This document shows, one piece after another, positions 45,366 to 53,573 of a stretch of DNA of 64,000 nucleotides. Source of the stretch: Rhodospirillaceae bacterium (GTDB lineage: Bacteria > Pseudomonadota > Alphaproteobacteria > Dongiales > Dongiaceae); NCBI GenBank assembly GCA_016712715.1, contig JADJQM010000003.1, positions 1 through 64,000 of the forward strand, given 5' to 3'. The translations under genes were made by a program, and so were the position numbers. Each line of letters begins with the position of its first letter. Positions within the stretch are counted from its first letter, which is position 1. The notes under the pieces were generated by a model, which saw nothing but the letters and a program-made list of their open reading frames with translations, had not been told where the DNA came from and did no database searches.

Positions 45366-46322
45366 ATGCGCGTGCTAGTCGTCGAAGACGATTCCAACAC
45401 CGCCCAAAGCATCGAGCTGATGCTGAAAGCCGAGGGCTATATTGTCGACACCACCAATCTCGGCGAAGACGGATTGGAAATCGGCAAGCTCTACGATTAT
45501 GACATCATCATCCTGGATCTGATGTTGCCGGATATCGACGGCTATGAAGTGCTGCGCCGCCTGCGCGCCGCGCGCATCAACACACCCATCCTGATTCTCT
45601 CCGGGCTCTCCGAGCTCGACAGCAAGATCAAGGGTTTGGGCTTTGGTGCTGATGATTACCTGACGAAACCCTTCGACCGCCGCGAACTGATCGCGAGACT
45701 TCAGGCGATCGTGCGCCGCTCCAAGGGCCATTCGGATTCGATCATCAAGACCGGCCGCCTCACCGTCAATCTCGACACCCGCACCGTCGAGGTCGAGAGC
45801 CAGCCGCTGCATCTCACCGGCAAGGAATACGGCATCCTTGAGCTGCTGTCCTTGCGCAAGGGCACGACCCTCACCAAGGAAATGTTTCTCAACCACCTCT
45901 ATGGTGGCATGGACGAGCCGGAACTGAAGATCATCGACGTCTTCGTCTGCAAGCTCCGGAAGAAGCTCAGCACGGCAACCGGCGGCGACAATTACATCGA
46001 GACCGTGTGGGGCCGTGGCTATGTGCTGCGCGACCCGGAAGACAGCACCCTCCCCGCGAAGACCGCCGAGCGCGTAAAACTTCCTCAACATCCCTGTTCT
46101 GGAAATGCCCGGGTCGATCCCGGGCATTTTCTTTTGGGTGCATCATGTCTTGCTGGGATGGCGGTCTCCCCTCGCCTTCAGGGGGGAGGTCGAGCTCAAT
46201 CTACGCCACTGGGGCTATCGCCGGAAAATAGTCGGCGCTTCACGCAACAAAATGAAGGGGAAGCTGACTACCGCGGCGCCGCGGTGCTGCACCCCGGGTG
46301 CCGAACGCGGTCGGCGCCTTGA
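45366..46322 (+). CDS. ctrA: Cell-cycle response regulator CtrA (3' end probably frameshifted)
   Basis: OmpR-type response regulator, master regulator of flagellar and cell-cycle genes in alphaproteobacteria. The receiver begins MRVLVVEDDSNTAQSIELML with phosphoacceptor Asp51 (IIILDLMLPD) and YLTKPF; the winged-helix output has GKEYGILELLSLRKGTTLTK, EMFLNHLYGGMDEPELKIID and ETVWGRGYVLRDPE, near-identical to CtrA. Expected length is about 235 residues. As read it runs to 46322, through a strong terminator hairpin at 46103-46134, so the tail after ~46050 is probably not native. One extra C in CCCC near 46053 would give a stop at 46075-46077. ATG 45366 follows GAGGT. Confidence 0.93.
   Translation: MRVLVVEDDSNTAQSIELMLKAEGYIVDTTNLGEDGLEIGKLYDYDIIILDLMLPDIDGYEVLRRLRAARINTPILILSGLSELDSKIKGLGFGADDYLTKPFDRRELIARLQAIVRRSKGHSDSIIKTGRLTVNLDTRTVEVESQPLHLTGKEYGILELLSLRKGTTLTKEMFLNHLYGGMDEPELKIIDVFVCKLRKKLSTATGGDNYIETVWGRGYVLRDPEDSTLPAKTAERVKLPQHPCSGNARVDPGHFLLGASCLAGMAVSPRLQGGGRAQSTPLGLSPENSRRFTQQNEGEADYRGAAVLHPGCRTRSAP
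46103..46134 (+). terminator. Rho-independent terminator of ctrA
   Basis: AAATGCCCGGG (46103-46113), loop TCGAT, CCCGGGCATTT (46119-46129) form a perfect 11-bp stem, followed by TCTTTT. It sits about 26 bases after the inferred native ctrA stop at 46077 and inside the longer reading frame. Confidence 0.85.
46166..46191. repeat. GC-rich palindromic repeat, single copy
   Basis: CTCCCCTCGCCTTCAGGGGGGAG is an imperfect palindrome. Bases 46175-46191, reversed, are identical to the 17-base core at 39721-39737. It lies between ctrA and cheR. Confidence 0.6.
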
Positions 46323-47136
46323 TGCCGCCGGTCAGGCCATAGATGCCGCGCTGGCCGGCGAGCAGCTGGAACTTGTCGGAAATTCCGAGCACGGTTTCCG
46401 CGCCGCCCAGGAACAGATAGCCGTCTTCCGGCATCTGCTTGGCGATGCCCGCCAGCACCTTGGTCTTGGTCGGCTGGTCGAAATAGATGAGCACGTTGCG
46501 GCAGAACACGATATCGAACTTGCCCAGCGGAGACGGATCGTTGAGCAGGTTCCATTCGCGGAACTGCACCTTGGAGCGGATCGCATCGGAGATTTTCCAG
46601 CGATCGCCCGTCTGCTGGATATACTTCACCAGCAGGGGGATGGGGAGGCCGCGCTGCACCTCGAACTGCGAATAGAGACCGTCCTTGGCGCGTTGCAGAA
46701 TTTCGCCTGAAAGATCCGTGCCAACGATCTCGATCTTCCAGCCGGCAAGCTGCGCCCCCATTTCCGAAAGGATCATCGCCAGCGAATAGCCTTCCTGCCC
46801 CGACGAGCAGGCGGCCGACCAGATGCGGATCGATTTCGACGAAGCGCGCGCCTTGATCAGCGCCGGCAGGCAGATCTGCTTGAACTGATCGAACGGCTTG
46901 GTGTCGCGGAAGAAGAAGGATTCATTCGTGGTCATCGCCTCGACCACGTCGCGGATGACCGCTTCATCATTCTTGGTCCGGATGAGGCGCACGAGATCGT
47001 CGAAGGTGGCGAGCTTCCACTTGCGCGCGACCGGCAGCAACCGGCTTTCCAGCAGATAGGCCTTGTCGTTCGTCAGCAGAAGGCCGGACCTGGTTTTCAG
47101 GATCTGGCAAATAAAGTCGAAGTCCGTGATCGTCAT
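46240..47136 (-). CDS. cheR: Chemotaxis methyltransferase CheR
   Basis: Methylates glutamates of chemoreceptors using SAM. From ATG 47136 the protein is 298 residues: N-terminal helical CheR_N (MTITDFDFICQILKTRSGL), the SAM domain with IRIWSAACSSGQEGYSLAM (motif I), IVGTDLSGEILQRAKDGLY, and FDIVFCRNVLIYFDQPTKT. GAGG lies 9 bases upstream; ATG 47151, which overlaps the cheB stop as ATGA, is an alternative. The last ~25 residues are basic and Gly/Arg-rich. Last gene of the che operon. Confidence 0.95.
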   Translation of the reverse strand: MTITDFDFICQILKTRSGLLLTNDKAYLLESRLLPVARKWKLATFDDLVRLIRTKNDEAVIRDVVEAMTTNESFFFRDTKPFDQFKQICLPALIKARASSKSIRIWSAACSSGQEGYSLAMILSEMGAQLAGWKIEIVGTDLSGEILQRAKDGLYSQFEVQRGLPIPLLVKYIQQTGDRWKISDAIRSKVQFREWNLLNDPSPLGKFDIVFCRNVLIYFDQPTKTKVLAGIAKQMPEDGYLFLGGAETVLGISDKFQLLAGQRGIYGLTGGIKAPTAFGTRGAAPRRRGSQLPLHFVA

Positions 47137-47147
47137 CGACGTTTGCC

Positions 47148-48311
47148 TCATGCCACGCTGCGGGTGATAGCCTTTTTGACGAACGGACCGATATCCGCGA
47201 GCGGCAGAACCGCGGAACACAGGCCGGCTGTCGCCACGGCACCGGGCATGCCCCAGACTACGGAACTTGGTTCGTCCTGAGCAATCACCGTTCCCCCGAC
47301 ATTGGTTAGCTCCGTCGCCCCCTTCATTCCATCCTGCCCCATTCCCGTAAGCATGACAAACAAAGTCTTGTTGCCATAAACCTTTGCAATGGAACGCAGC
47401 ATCGGATCAACCGCGGGGCGGCAGAAATTTTCAGGCGGATTCTTGTTGAGGCGCACGACGCGCTGCGTCGCATTGCCTTCGACGATCATATGGAAATCGC
47501 CGGGCGCCACATAGATGCGGCCAGGGACCACCGGTTCCCCGTCCTTGGCTTCGGCCGACGGCATGCCTGCCGCCTGACCGATATGTTCGGCGAGGATGGT
47601 GGTGAAGGTGGCCGGCATATGCTGGGTCACGAAGACCGGCAGGTGCGTGATCTTGCCGATGGCCTGGAACACCTTGAACAGCGCCTGCGGTCCACCGGTC
47701 GAAGAACCGATCGCCAGGCAATCCGGCCGCAGCAAAGGTGGCATGTCGCGCAACTTGATCGGCTGGCCGCCGTAAAGACGCTTTGGCGCGGTCGGCGTCG
47801 CGCTGCCGGGCTCGGCGGTGGCCGAGGGAGCCGCGATGCCGCGCTTGCGGCGTCCTGCCTGGGCCCAGGATTTTACCTTTTCGACCAGGTCCGCCTTGAA
47901 ATCCGTGGCGGCGGAAATGGCGCCCGTCGTGGTCGGCTTAGGCACATAGTCGGATGCGCCAAGCGACATCGCCTTCATCGAGACCGAGGCACCCTTCAAT
48001 GTCAGGGTCGATGCCATGATGACGGCAACGCCGGGCTTCGTCTGCAGCAGGCGCGGCAGTGCCGTGATGCCGTCCATCACCGGCATTTCGATATCGAGCA
48101 CAATCACTTCGATGTCGTTATCTGGGCGGCCCAGCGCATCGATCGCCAATTGTCCATTGCCGACGGTCGTCACTACCTTGATGGTCGGATCGGATTCGAG
48201 GGCGCGGGTGAGCAGGCCGCGAATGACAGCGGAATCGTCAACCACCATCACACGGTAAGGCCCTGCCTTGCCGCCACTGGCGCTCACCGCTGCTGCCTTG
48301 AAGGGTGTCAT
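47148..48311 (-). CDS. cheB: Chemotaxis methylesterase CheB
   Basis: Removes receptor methyl groups and deamidates glutamines. The 387-residue protein has an N-terminal receiver (RVMVVDDSAVIRGLLTRAL; Asp in VIVLDIEMPVMDGI), a ~50-residue linker, and the esterase domain with catalytic Ser in AIGSSTGGPQALFK, His in VFVTQHMPATFT and Asp in MLTGMGQDGMKGA. Its ATG follows cheY by about 60 bases and its stop overlaps the start region of cheR. Confidence 0.96.
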   Translation of the reverse strand: MTPFKAAAVSASGGKAGPYRVMVVDDSAVIRGLLTRALESDPTIKVVTTVGNGQLAIDALGRPDNDIEVIVLDIEMPVMDGITALPRLLQTKPGVAVIMASTLTLKGASVSMKAMSLGASDYVPKPTTTGAISAATDFKADLVEKVKSWAQAGRRKRGIAAPSATAEPGSATPTAPKRLYGGQPIKLRDMPPLLRPDCLAIGSSTGGPQALFKVFQAIGKITHLPVFVTQHMPATFTTILAEHIGQAAGMPSAEAKDGEPVVPGRIYVAPGDFHMIVEGNATQRVVRLNKNPPENFCRPAVDPMLRSIAKVYGNKTLFVMLTGMGQDGMKGATELTNVGGTVIAQDEPSSVVWGMPGAVATAGLCSAVLPLADIGPFVKKAITRSVA

Positions 48312-48371
48312 GCCGCGAACCTACCCCAGCCTGCCGTCACAGCGCGCCCACAGTCACCGCACGCAGGGCGA

Positions 48372-48737
48372 TCACAGCAAGCCGACCTGGGAGAACTTGG
48401 ATTCGATGATCTCACTGTCAAAAGGCTTCATGATGTATTCGTTGGCGCCGGCCGTGATCGCTTCCTGGATGTGCTGGATGTCGTTCTCGGTTGTGCAGAA
48501 GACGACGATCGGCGTCTGGCCGCCATCCATCTTGCGCAGCTGGCGCAAGAAGTCGATGCCGCTCATGACTGGCATGTTCCAGTCTAGCAGAATGGCGTCC
48601 GGCATAGCCTTGGCGCATTCTTCCATGGCCAGCTTGCCGTTCTCCGCTTCGACGATCTGAAAATTCAGGCCCTCGAGGATCTTTCGGGCCACCATGCGGA
48701 CGACTTTCGAATCGTCAACGACCAGGCAAGACTTCAT
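48372..48737 (-). CDS. cheY: CheY-type response regulator
   Basis: Single-domain receiver of 121 residues that would bind the motor switch when phosphorylated. The acidic pair is CLVVDDSK, the phosphoacceptor Asp is in ILLDWNMPVMSGIDFL, the Thr is in VVFCTTEN and the Lys in EYIMKPFD. It lies between cheW and cheB in the che operon, with a 312-base gap to cheW. Confidence 0.93.
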   Translation of the reverse strand: MKSCLVVDDSKVVRMVARKILEGLNFQIVEAENGKLAMEECAKAMPDAILLDWNMPVMSGIDFLRQLRKMDGGQTPIVVFCTTENDIQHIQEAITAGANEYIMKPFDSEIIESKFSQVGLL

Positions 48738-49049
48738 TCAGAAACTCCGTTCGTCGAACGTATGCACTTGCGACCAAGAAAATCCTGTTGGCGTGGGGAT
48801 GGCAGTACAAACTGTCACTGCGGCCCCGAACCATCTCTCTATCAATAGTCAGCCTGGGCCGGGTCCGTCAATTGCCGTACCTGGTTTTTTAGCCGAATTC
48901 CTTCTACAGAAAGAGATTCTACCCCCGCCTAAACCACCGCGCCCAAATCGCCTGACCGCGTCACCCATCTGACGCTCCCCAAACCGACCCCTGGGAAGCG
49001 TCCAGGAAACAACCCAACGTCCCGGGCGGCAAACCCTGCCACCCGACCT
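48738..49049. other. Gap between cheW and cheY
   Basis: About 310 bases in the che operon. Next to the cheW stop is a hairpin (CGGGCGGCA, 49023-49031, pairing with TGCCACCCG, 49037-49045) without a good T-run. The rest shows no gene; it may hold a separate promoter for cheY-cheB-cheR. Confidence 0.4.
49023..49045 (-). terminator. Hairpin after cheW, possible weak terminator
   Basis: A 9-bp stem with one G-T pair and a 5-base loop directly follows the cheW stop. The downstream strand has GGACGTTGGGTTGTTTCC rather than a clean T-run, so it may attenuate rather than end transcription. Confidence 0.35.
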
Positions 49050-49568
49050 TTACTGTCGATCAGGCAACCCAGACCGATTGCCGAAATCAAGCAGCGATCC
49101 GACGCTGAGAACCACCAGCAAGGAACCGTTGAGACGATAGATACCGTCCGAGAACTCCCGCAGGCGCGGGCTGAGCGTTGGCGGGTTGCGCTGATAGTCG
49201 CGCGAATTCAGGCTCAGCACTTCGCCGACGCTGTCGACCAGCAGGCTGTAAAGCTCGTTTTCGTGTTCGACCACGACCGACATTGCCGCTTTGCCGCCTT
49301 CACGTGTCGCAAGGCCAAGGCGCGGGCGGACGTCGATCGCCGTCACGATACGGCCACGCAGATTGAGACTGCCGGCAACTTCCGGCGGTGCCAGCGGCAC
49401 GCGGGCAATATTCTGCGGCCCCAGGACGTCCTGCACCGTCAGCACCGGAATGCCGAACATCTGGTCGCCGATCGACATGGTGACGTAATCGCGCTGCTCG
49501 CCGCTGTTGGTGCTGGAGCTGCTTGTCGCGCCGACATCGATGTCGGCGCCGTTCTTCATACCGCTCAT
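49050..49568 (-). CDS. cheW: Chemotaxis coupling protein CheW
   Basis: Couples receptors to CheA. The 172-residue protein has a ~25-residue Ser/Asp leader and then the CheW domain: YVTMSIGDQMFGIPVLTVQD, RVPLAPPEVAGSLNLRGRIV, VVEHENELYSLLVDSVGEVL. Its start overlaps the stop of the CheA receiver frame (ATGA at 49565-49568), consistent with cheA and cheW being translated together. Confidence 0.95.
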   Translation of the reverse strand: MSGMKNGADIDVGATSSSSTNSGEQRDYVTMSIGDQMFGIPVLTVQDVLGPQNIARVPLAPPEVAGSLNLRGRIVTAIDVRPRLGLATREGGKAAMSVVVEHENELYSLLVDSVGEVLSLNSRDYQRNPPTLSPRLREFSDGIYRLNGSLLVVLSVGSLLDFGNRSGLPDRQ

Positions 49569-49988
49569 GCGGCACCTCGCACTTCGGAAAGGGCTTCGTT
49601 GATCGTGTGGACCAGGCCTTCGCGGTCGTATTTGGCGACGTAATCGTCAAACCCGACATGACGGCCCTTGGCCAGTTCCTTGGGGCTCGCATGGGACGAC
49701 AAGGCGATCATCGGCGTTGTCGTCCAGCGGCCGCTCTTCTTGACCGCTTCGCAGAAGGCAAAACCGTCCATCCCCGGCATTTCGATATCGGAGATGATGA
49801 GATCGAACTCTTCGCCCGCTTCCGCAAGTTCCAGTGCCTTGTCGCCGCTGTCGACCGCGGTAACAGAGAAACCGGCCGCCGTCAGCTGCGGCGCAAGCAA
49901 GTTACGGAAGAAGGCACTGTCATCGACCATCAGCACGCGCTTCACGGCAGCGCCCGTTGCATCGGCGCGGCGCGAACCAATCCGCAAA
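49565..49988 (-). CDS. C-terminal receiver domain of CheA, out of frame
   Basis: A response-regulator domain read as ADATGAAVKRVLMVDDSAFF with phosphoacceptor Asp in LIISDIEMPGMDGFAF and the conserved Ser/Lys region in IALSSHASPKELAKG. It is continuous with the end of CheA (QAFADWF) if one base is removed near 49985 (TTCGCGCC). Alphaproteobacterial CheA proteins often carry such a receiver, so this is almost certainly part of the same protein. A separate start (GTG 49945) is possible but lacks a ribosome site. Confidence 0.8.
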
Positions 49989-52535
49989 GGCCTGGGCAAG
50001 GAAGAAGCCCGTGTCGATGATATCGGTCGCCTGCCCCGCGATGATGGCGCTGCCGATGCGGCCCGGCGTGTCGGCCGTGAGGTCGACATTGAGCTTGGCT
50101 TCGACGATGTCGACGATCTCGTCGACCATCAGGCCCATCGAATGTTCGCGGTCCGAGAACACCAGCACGGGTTGGCGGCCTTCGGTCGCGGTGAGGTCGG
50201 GATAACCCTCAAGCGGCACCAGCGGCATCAACTGGCCGCGATACTGCACGACCAGGCGATCGTTGGAACGTTCGATGGAACCGCGTTCGATCTCCTCGAG
50301 GCGCGCCACCAGTGCCAGCGGCACGGCCTTCGGCGCACCCTGGCCGGCACGGAACAGCAGCAGCGGCACGGCCTCGTCGCCATGGGCGCGGCTCCTGATC
50401 GCCTGCTTCTCGGCGGCATCCGCATCGCCCATGCTGATCTGGCCCGACGTGGCGGCAATGCCATTGGGGTCGAGGATCATGATGACCGAACCGTCGCCAA
50501 GGATGGTGTTGCCCGAGAAGACCTCGATATGGCGCAGGATCGGCGCCACCGGCTTCACCACGATTTCTTCCGTGTCGAACACGCGGTCGACCATGATGCC
50601 GAACTGATAGGTACCGACCTGCGTCACGACGATGAAGGTATCGTCGCTGCTGCGGTCGGTCTTGGCTTCCAGCTTCAGCTTCTCGCGCAAGCTAACGAGC
50701 GGCAACAGCTTGTTCCGCAGGCGCAGGACCGGCGTGTCGTTGATGCGCTCGACCTTCAGCTCGCCGGTCGGGCTGGCGCGAACCAGTTCGACGACGCTGA
50801 TCTGCGGAATGGCGAAACGCTCCTCGGCGCATTCGACCACCAGCGCCGAAACGATAGCGAGAGTGAGCGGGATCTTGATCGAGAAGCTGGTGCCCTTGCC
50901 TTCGACCGAGCGGAGCTCGATGGTGCCGCCGATCTTTTCGATGTTGGTGCGCACCACGTCCATGCCGACGCCGCGACCCGAGACCGAGGTCACCTTGGCG
51001 GCGGTCGAGAAACCGGCCTTGAAGATGTATTGCTGGATCTGCTGATCCGACATGTTCTCCAGTTCAGCCTCGGAAGCGAGGTTGTTCTGGATGATTTTCG
51101 CCTTGATCTTGTCGAGGGCGAGACCCTTACCGTCATCGTTGACTTCGATGATGATATGGCCGCCTTCGTGATAGGCGTTGAGGGTGATCTTGCCGGTTTC
51201 CGCTTTGCCGGCGCGGCGGCGTTCCTCGGGGATTTCGATCGCATGATCGGCCGAGTTGCGCACCATGTGGGTGAGCGGATCCTTGATCATCTCAAGGACC
51301 TGGCGATCAAGCTCGGTATCCTGACCGATCATGATCAGATCGATCTTCTTCTTCAGTTCGTGGCTGAGGTCGCGAATGATACGCGGCAGCTTGGCCCAAG
51401 CATTGCCGATGGGCTGCATGCGCGTCTTCATGACGCCTTCCTGCAGTTCCGAGGTCACGTGGTTGAGGCGCTGCAAGGGGGCGGCGAACTCGCTGTCCTT
51501 GTGCTTCCTGAGGATCTGCAGCACCTGGTTCCGGGTCAGCACCAGTTCGCTGACCATGGTCATCAAGTTTTCAAGCAGCTCGACATTGACGCGGATGCTC
51601 TGGTTGGCAATGGCCGATTCCTTGGCCTCGCCGTCGACCGGGGCTTCCTTCTTCACGGCCGCGGCCTTGGCGGGCTTCGGCGCTGGTGCGGGCGCAGCTT
51701 CTTCGGCCGCGGGCGCGGCGGTGGCAGTGCTGCCGGTTGCTTCCTCGCGGCCGGCATAGATCATTCCCATGACCATCGCGGCGATCTGCTGCGGCACTTC
51801 AAGCGTGTTGAGTGCTGCCTGCAGGTGGCCGCAGAAGGCGTCGAACTGGGTGTCCGACAAGGCGCGGCCGGCGAGCGGGTTGGGTGTGTTGGAATCCGGA
51901 CCACCGCACAGCTTGGCGAGATACTCGCGCATATGCCCTTGCAGGTGATCGATGCTTTCTCCTTCGAAGATGCTCTTGACCCGGAGATCGCCGACGATGC
52001 GCATGAACATGACTTCGACCACGGCATCGACCGTGCCCATGCCGATCTGTTCATAGATCGTGGCGCCGGACTTGGCCGGGGCAGCGGCTGGCGCGCTCGC
52101 GGCGGCTGCCGGTGCGGCTGCAGGAGCCGGGGCGGCAGCAGCGGGTGCCGCGGCCTTGCCGCCTTCTGCAAAAGCATTAAGGCTTTTGATGAGGACCGAA
52201 TCGTCGCCCTCGGGTTCCGTGCCGGTCGCCTCAAGATCGCCCATGATGGTGCGGATGCGATCGAGGCAGGCCAGGATCAGGGTGACGGCTTCGGAATCGA
52301 CAACCAGTTCACCGTCGCGCACCTTGCCGAGCACGTTTTCGCCGGCATGGGCGACTGATTCCAGTCGCGGCAGGCCGAGGAAGCCGCAGGTGCCCTTCAC
52401 CGTGTGCACCAGTCGGAAGATGTTCGACAACAAATCGATGTCGTTGGGATTTTGTTCGAGCTTCACGAGCTCGACATCGAGTACGGCGAGGTTCTCGTTG
52501 GTTTCGGTCAGAAACTCGCTTAACAGATCGTCCAT
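49920..52535 (-). CDS. cheA: Chemotaxis histidine kinase CheA with internal globin-like domain
   Basis: Central chemotaxis kinase, 871 residues as read. Order: P1/Hpt (phospho-His44 in FRLVHTVKGTCGFLGL), an Ala/Pro linker (~125-155), a ~105-residue domain resembling a truncated haemoglobin (~158-262), a second linker, P3 dimerisation (~310-370), the HATPase with RNSADHAIE, DDGKGL, GRGVGMD and GKGTSF boxes, a CheW domain, and a second CheW-like domain (VPLLLFRAG... PGRIGSAIIAGQATDII). No usual P2 is recognised. The frame ends with ADWFAPRRCNGRCREARADG, whereas the next frame continues into a receiver domain; see 49565-49988. Downstream of chpT. Confidence 0.94.
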   Translation of the reverse strand: MDDLLSEFLTETNENLAVLDVELVKLEQNPNDIDLLSNIFRLVHTVKGTCGFLGLPRLESVAHAGENVLGKVRDGELVVDSEAVTLILACLDRIRTIMGDLEATGTEPEGDDSVLIKSLNAFAEGGKAAAPAAAAPAPAAAPAAAASAPAAAPAKSGATIYEQIGMGTVDAVVEVMFMRIVGDLRVKSIFEGESIDHLQGHMREYLAKLCGGPDSNTPNPLAGRALSDTQFDAFCGHLQAALNTLEVPQQIAAMVMGMIYAGREEATGSTATAAPAAEEAAPAPAPKPAKAAAVKKEAPVDGEAKESAIANQSIRVNVELLENLMTMVSELVLTRNQVLQILRKHKDSEFAAPLQRLNHVTSELQEGVMKTRMQPIGNAWAKLPRIIRDLSHELKKKIDLIMIGQDTELDRQVLEMIKDPLTHMVRNSADHAIEIPEERRRAGKAETGKITLNAYHEGGHIIIEVNDDGKGLALDKIKAKIIQNNLASEAELENMSDQQIQQYIFKAGFSTAAKVTSVSGRGVGMDVVRTNIEKIGGTIELRSVEGKGTSFSIKIPLTLAIVSALVVECAEERFAIPQISVVELVRASPTGELKVERINDTPVLRLRNKLLPLVSLREKLKLEAKTDRSSDDTFIVVTQVGTYQFGIMVDRVFDTEEIVVKPVAPILRHIEVFSGNTILGDGSVIMILDPNGIAATSGQISMGDADAAEKQAIRSRAHGDEAVPLLLFRAGQGAPKAVPLALVARLEEIERGSIERSNDRLVVQYRGQLMPLVPLEGYPDLTATEGRQPVLVFSDREHSMGLMVDEIVDIVEAKLNVDLTADTPGRIGSAIIAGQATDIIDTGFFLAQAFADWFAPRRCNGRCREARADGR
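51752..52067 (-). other. Truncated-haemoglobin-like domain inside CheA
   Basis: Residues about 157-261 of CheA. TIYEQIGMGTVDAVVEVMFM, RIVGDLRVKSIFEGESIDHL, YLAKLCGGPDSNTPNPL and FDAFCGHLQAALNTLEVP follow the order of group I truncated haemoglobins (IYxxIGG, FF.G, GGP, GHL). In the EF-F region, where those globins have a proximal histidine (as in QVHQGRG of the Mycobacterium protein), this one reads NPLAGRALSD, about four residues shorter and with no histidine. Confidence 0.7.
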
Positions 52536-52709
52536 GGCGCCTGCCCCACTCCGTTTGCCAATATGGCCAGCGAATCTTCAGCCGGTCGGCCGATTTCGCG
52601 AAGCTAATCCTTGGCCAAAAGGATTAATATTGCGTGAAGCTGGCGCCGCTTCTCCAAGATCCTGTTTTATTTACGCAATCCAGGTCTGTGGGCGATCTTC
52701 GACCAGGCG

Positions 52710-53349
52710 TCAGGCATGGGCGCTGGCCAGAAATTCCAGGCGTCCGGGGCCGCTCTGGCCAAGCTCGATCTTCATCCCGGATACGCGCGGCCAGCAGGCC
52801 GGTGAGGTAGGCCAGCACATTGCGCGCATCGAGGGTCGCTGTGCTGGCATTGGCGGCGAGCAGTGGCTTGTAATCCTCCGCCAGCACAATCTGCTGGCCC
52901 TCGGCGATCAGGCGGAAGCCGGCGCCCGGGCCTTCGCCATCGACCACCAGCAGCAAATCGCCACCCCGTGCCAGGGTCTCCGACATCAGGATGACGCTGA
53001 CCAGCAGCAGTTTGGGAAAACCGGTCGGCAGGTCGCTCGGCGACATCGCCGGGACACCTGCCAGGATCACCCGCCCGCCTTCCAGGAAATCGCGCGCCAG
53101 CTTGATCGCCTCGCCGAAACCGAAGCTCGCCTGGTTGCCGGCATTGCCCAGCGCGCAACGATAGGCCTGCAGCAGGATGCTGGCGCGCCGCGCGGATCGG
53201 GCGGCAAGTGCCCGGGCTTCCGCCACCAGCTCCGGATCCTGCTCATCCTCCAGCAATTCGAGGCCGTTATTGACCGCCCCGATCGGGCTGATGAGATCGT
53301 GGCAGAAGCGCGACACCGTGAGTTCAAGAATGGCGAGGTCTATTTTCAT
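52710..53349 (-). CDS. chpT: Histidine phosphotransferase ChpT (3' frameshift)
   Basis: Relays phosphate from CckA to CtrA and CpdR in alphaproteobacteria. MKIDLAILELTVSRFCHDLI carries the phospho-His17 in FCHDLISPIGAVNNGLELLE, the ChpT signature; the C-terminal half is a degenerate ATPase-like fold. As read the frame leaves the family at AARIRDEDRAWPERPRTPG and runs to 52624. Removing one C at about 52778 (ATCCGGG) gives GMKIELGQSGPGRLEFLASA and a stop at 52710-52712, the normal end. It is directly upstream of cheA in the same direction. Confidence 0.88.
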
Positions 53350-53375
53350 GTGCCTGATCCGTATAGGCTCTGAGG

Positions 53376-53573
53376 ATGAGCGAATCTCTGATACCCGCCA
53401 CTCTCGCCCCTGGCGGCTTCGTGCGCAACCCGAACCAGCCGGATTGGGGCCTGGGTCGCATCCAGACTGTGCTGGGCAGCCGCGTCACCGTCAATTTTGA
53501 GCATCTCGGCAAGGTCGTCCTCGACCTCGCCACCGTGACCCTGGTCGAAGCTGAGCCTGAGAATAATCTTTAG
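53376..53573 (+). CDS. DUF3553 family small protein
   Basis: A 65-residue protein of the DUF3553 family. The core is GGFVRNPNQPDWGLGRIQTV and GSRVTVNFEHLGKVVLDLAT, a small SH3-like beta barrel related to domains in UvrD-type helicases and RNA polymerase-binding proteins. Function unknown. It is divergent from chpT (26-base gap), and its stop overlaps the convergent arfB by four bases. Confidence 0.8.
   Translation: MSESLIPATLAPGGFVRNPNQPDWGLGRIQTVLGSRVTVNFEHLGKVVLDLATVTLVEAEPENNL

Noticed and set aside
49668..52358. An 896-residue open frame on the plus strand opposite cheA
   Set aside because: It mirrors cheA in codon phase, is His/Asp/Arg-rich with no domain, and is explained by GC-biased codon use of the real gene. 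The same holds for the long antisense frames at 30069-33017, 18847-21579, 14870-16630 and 24750-26345.
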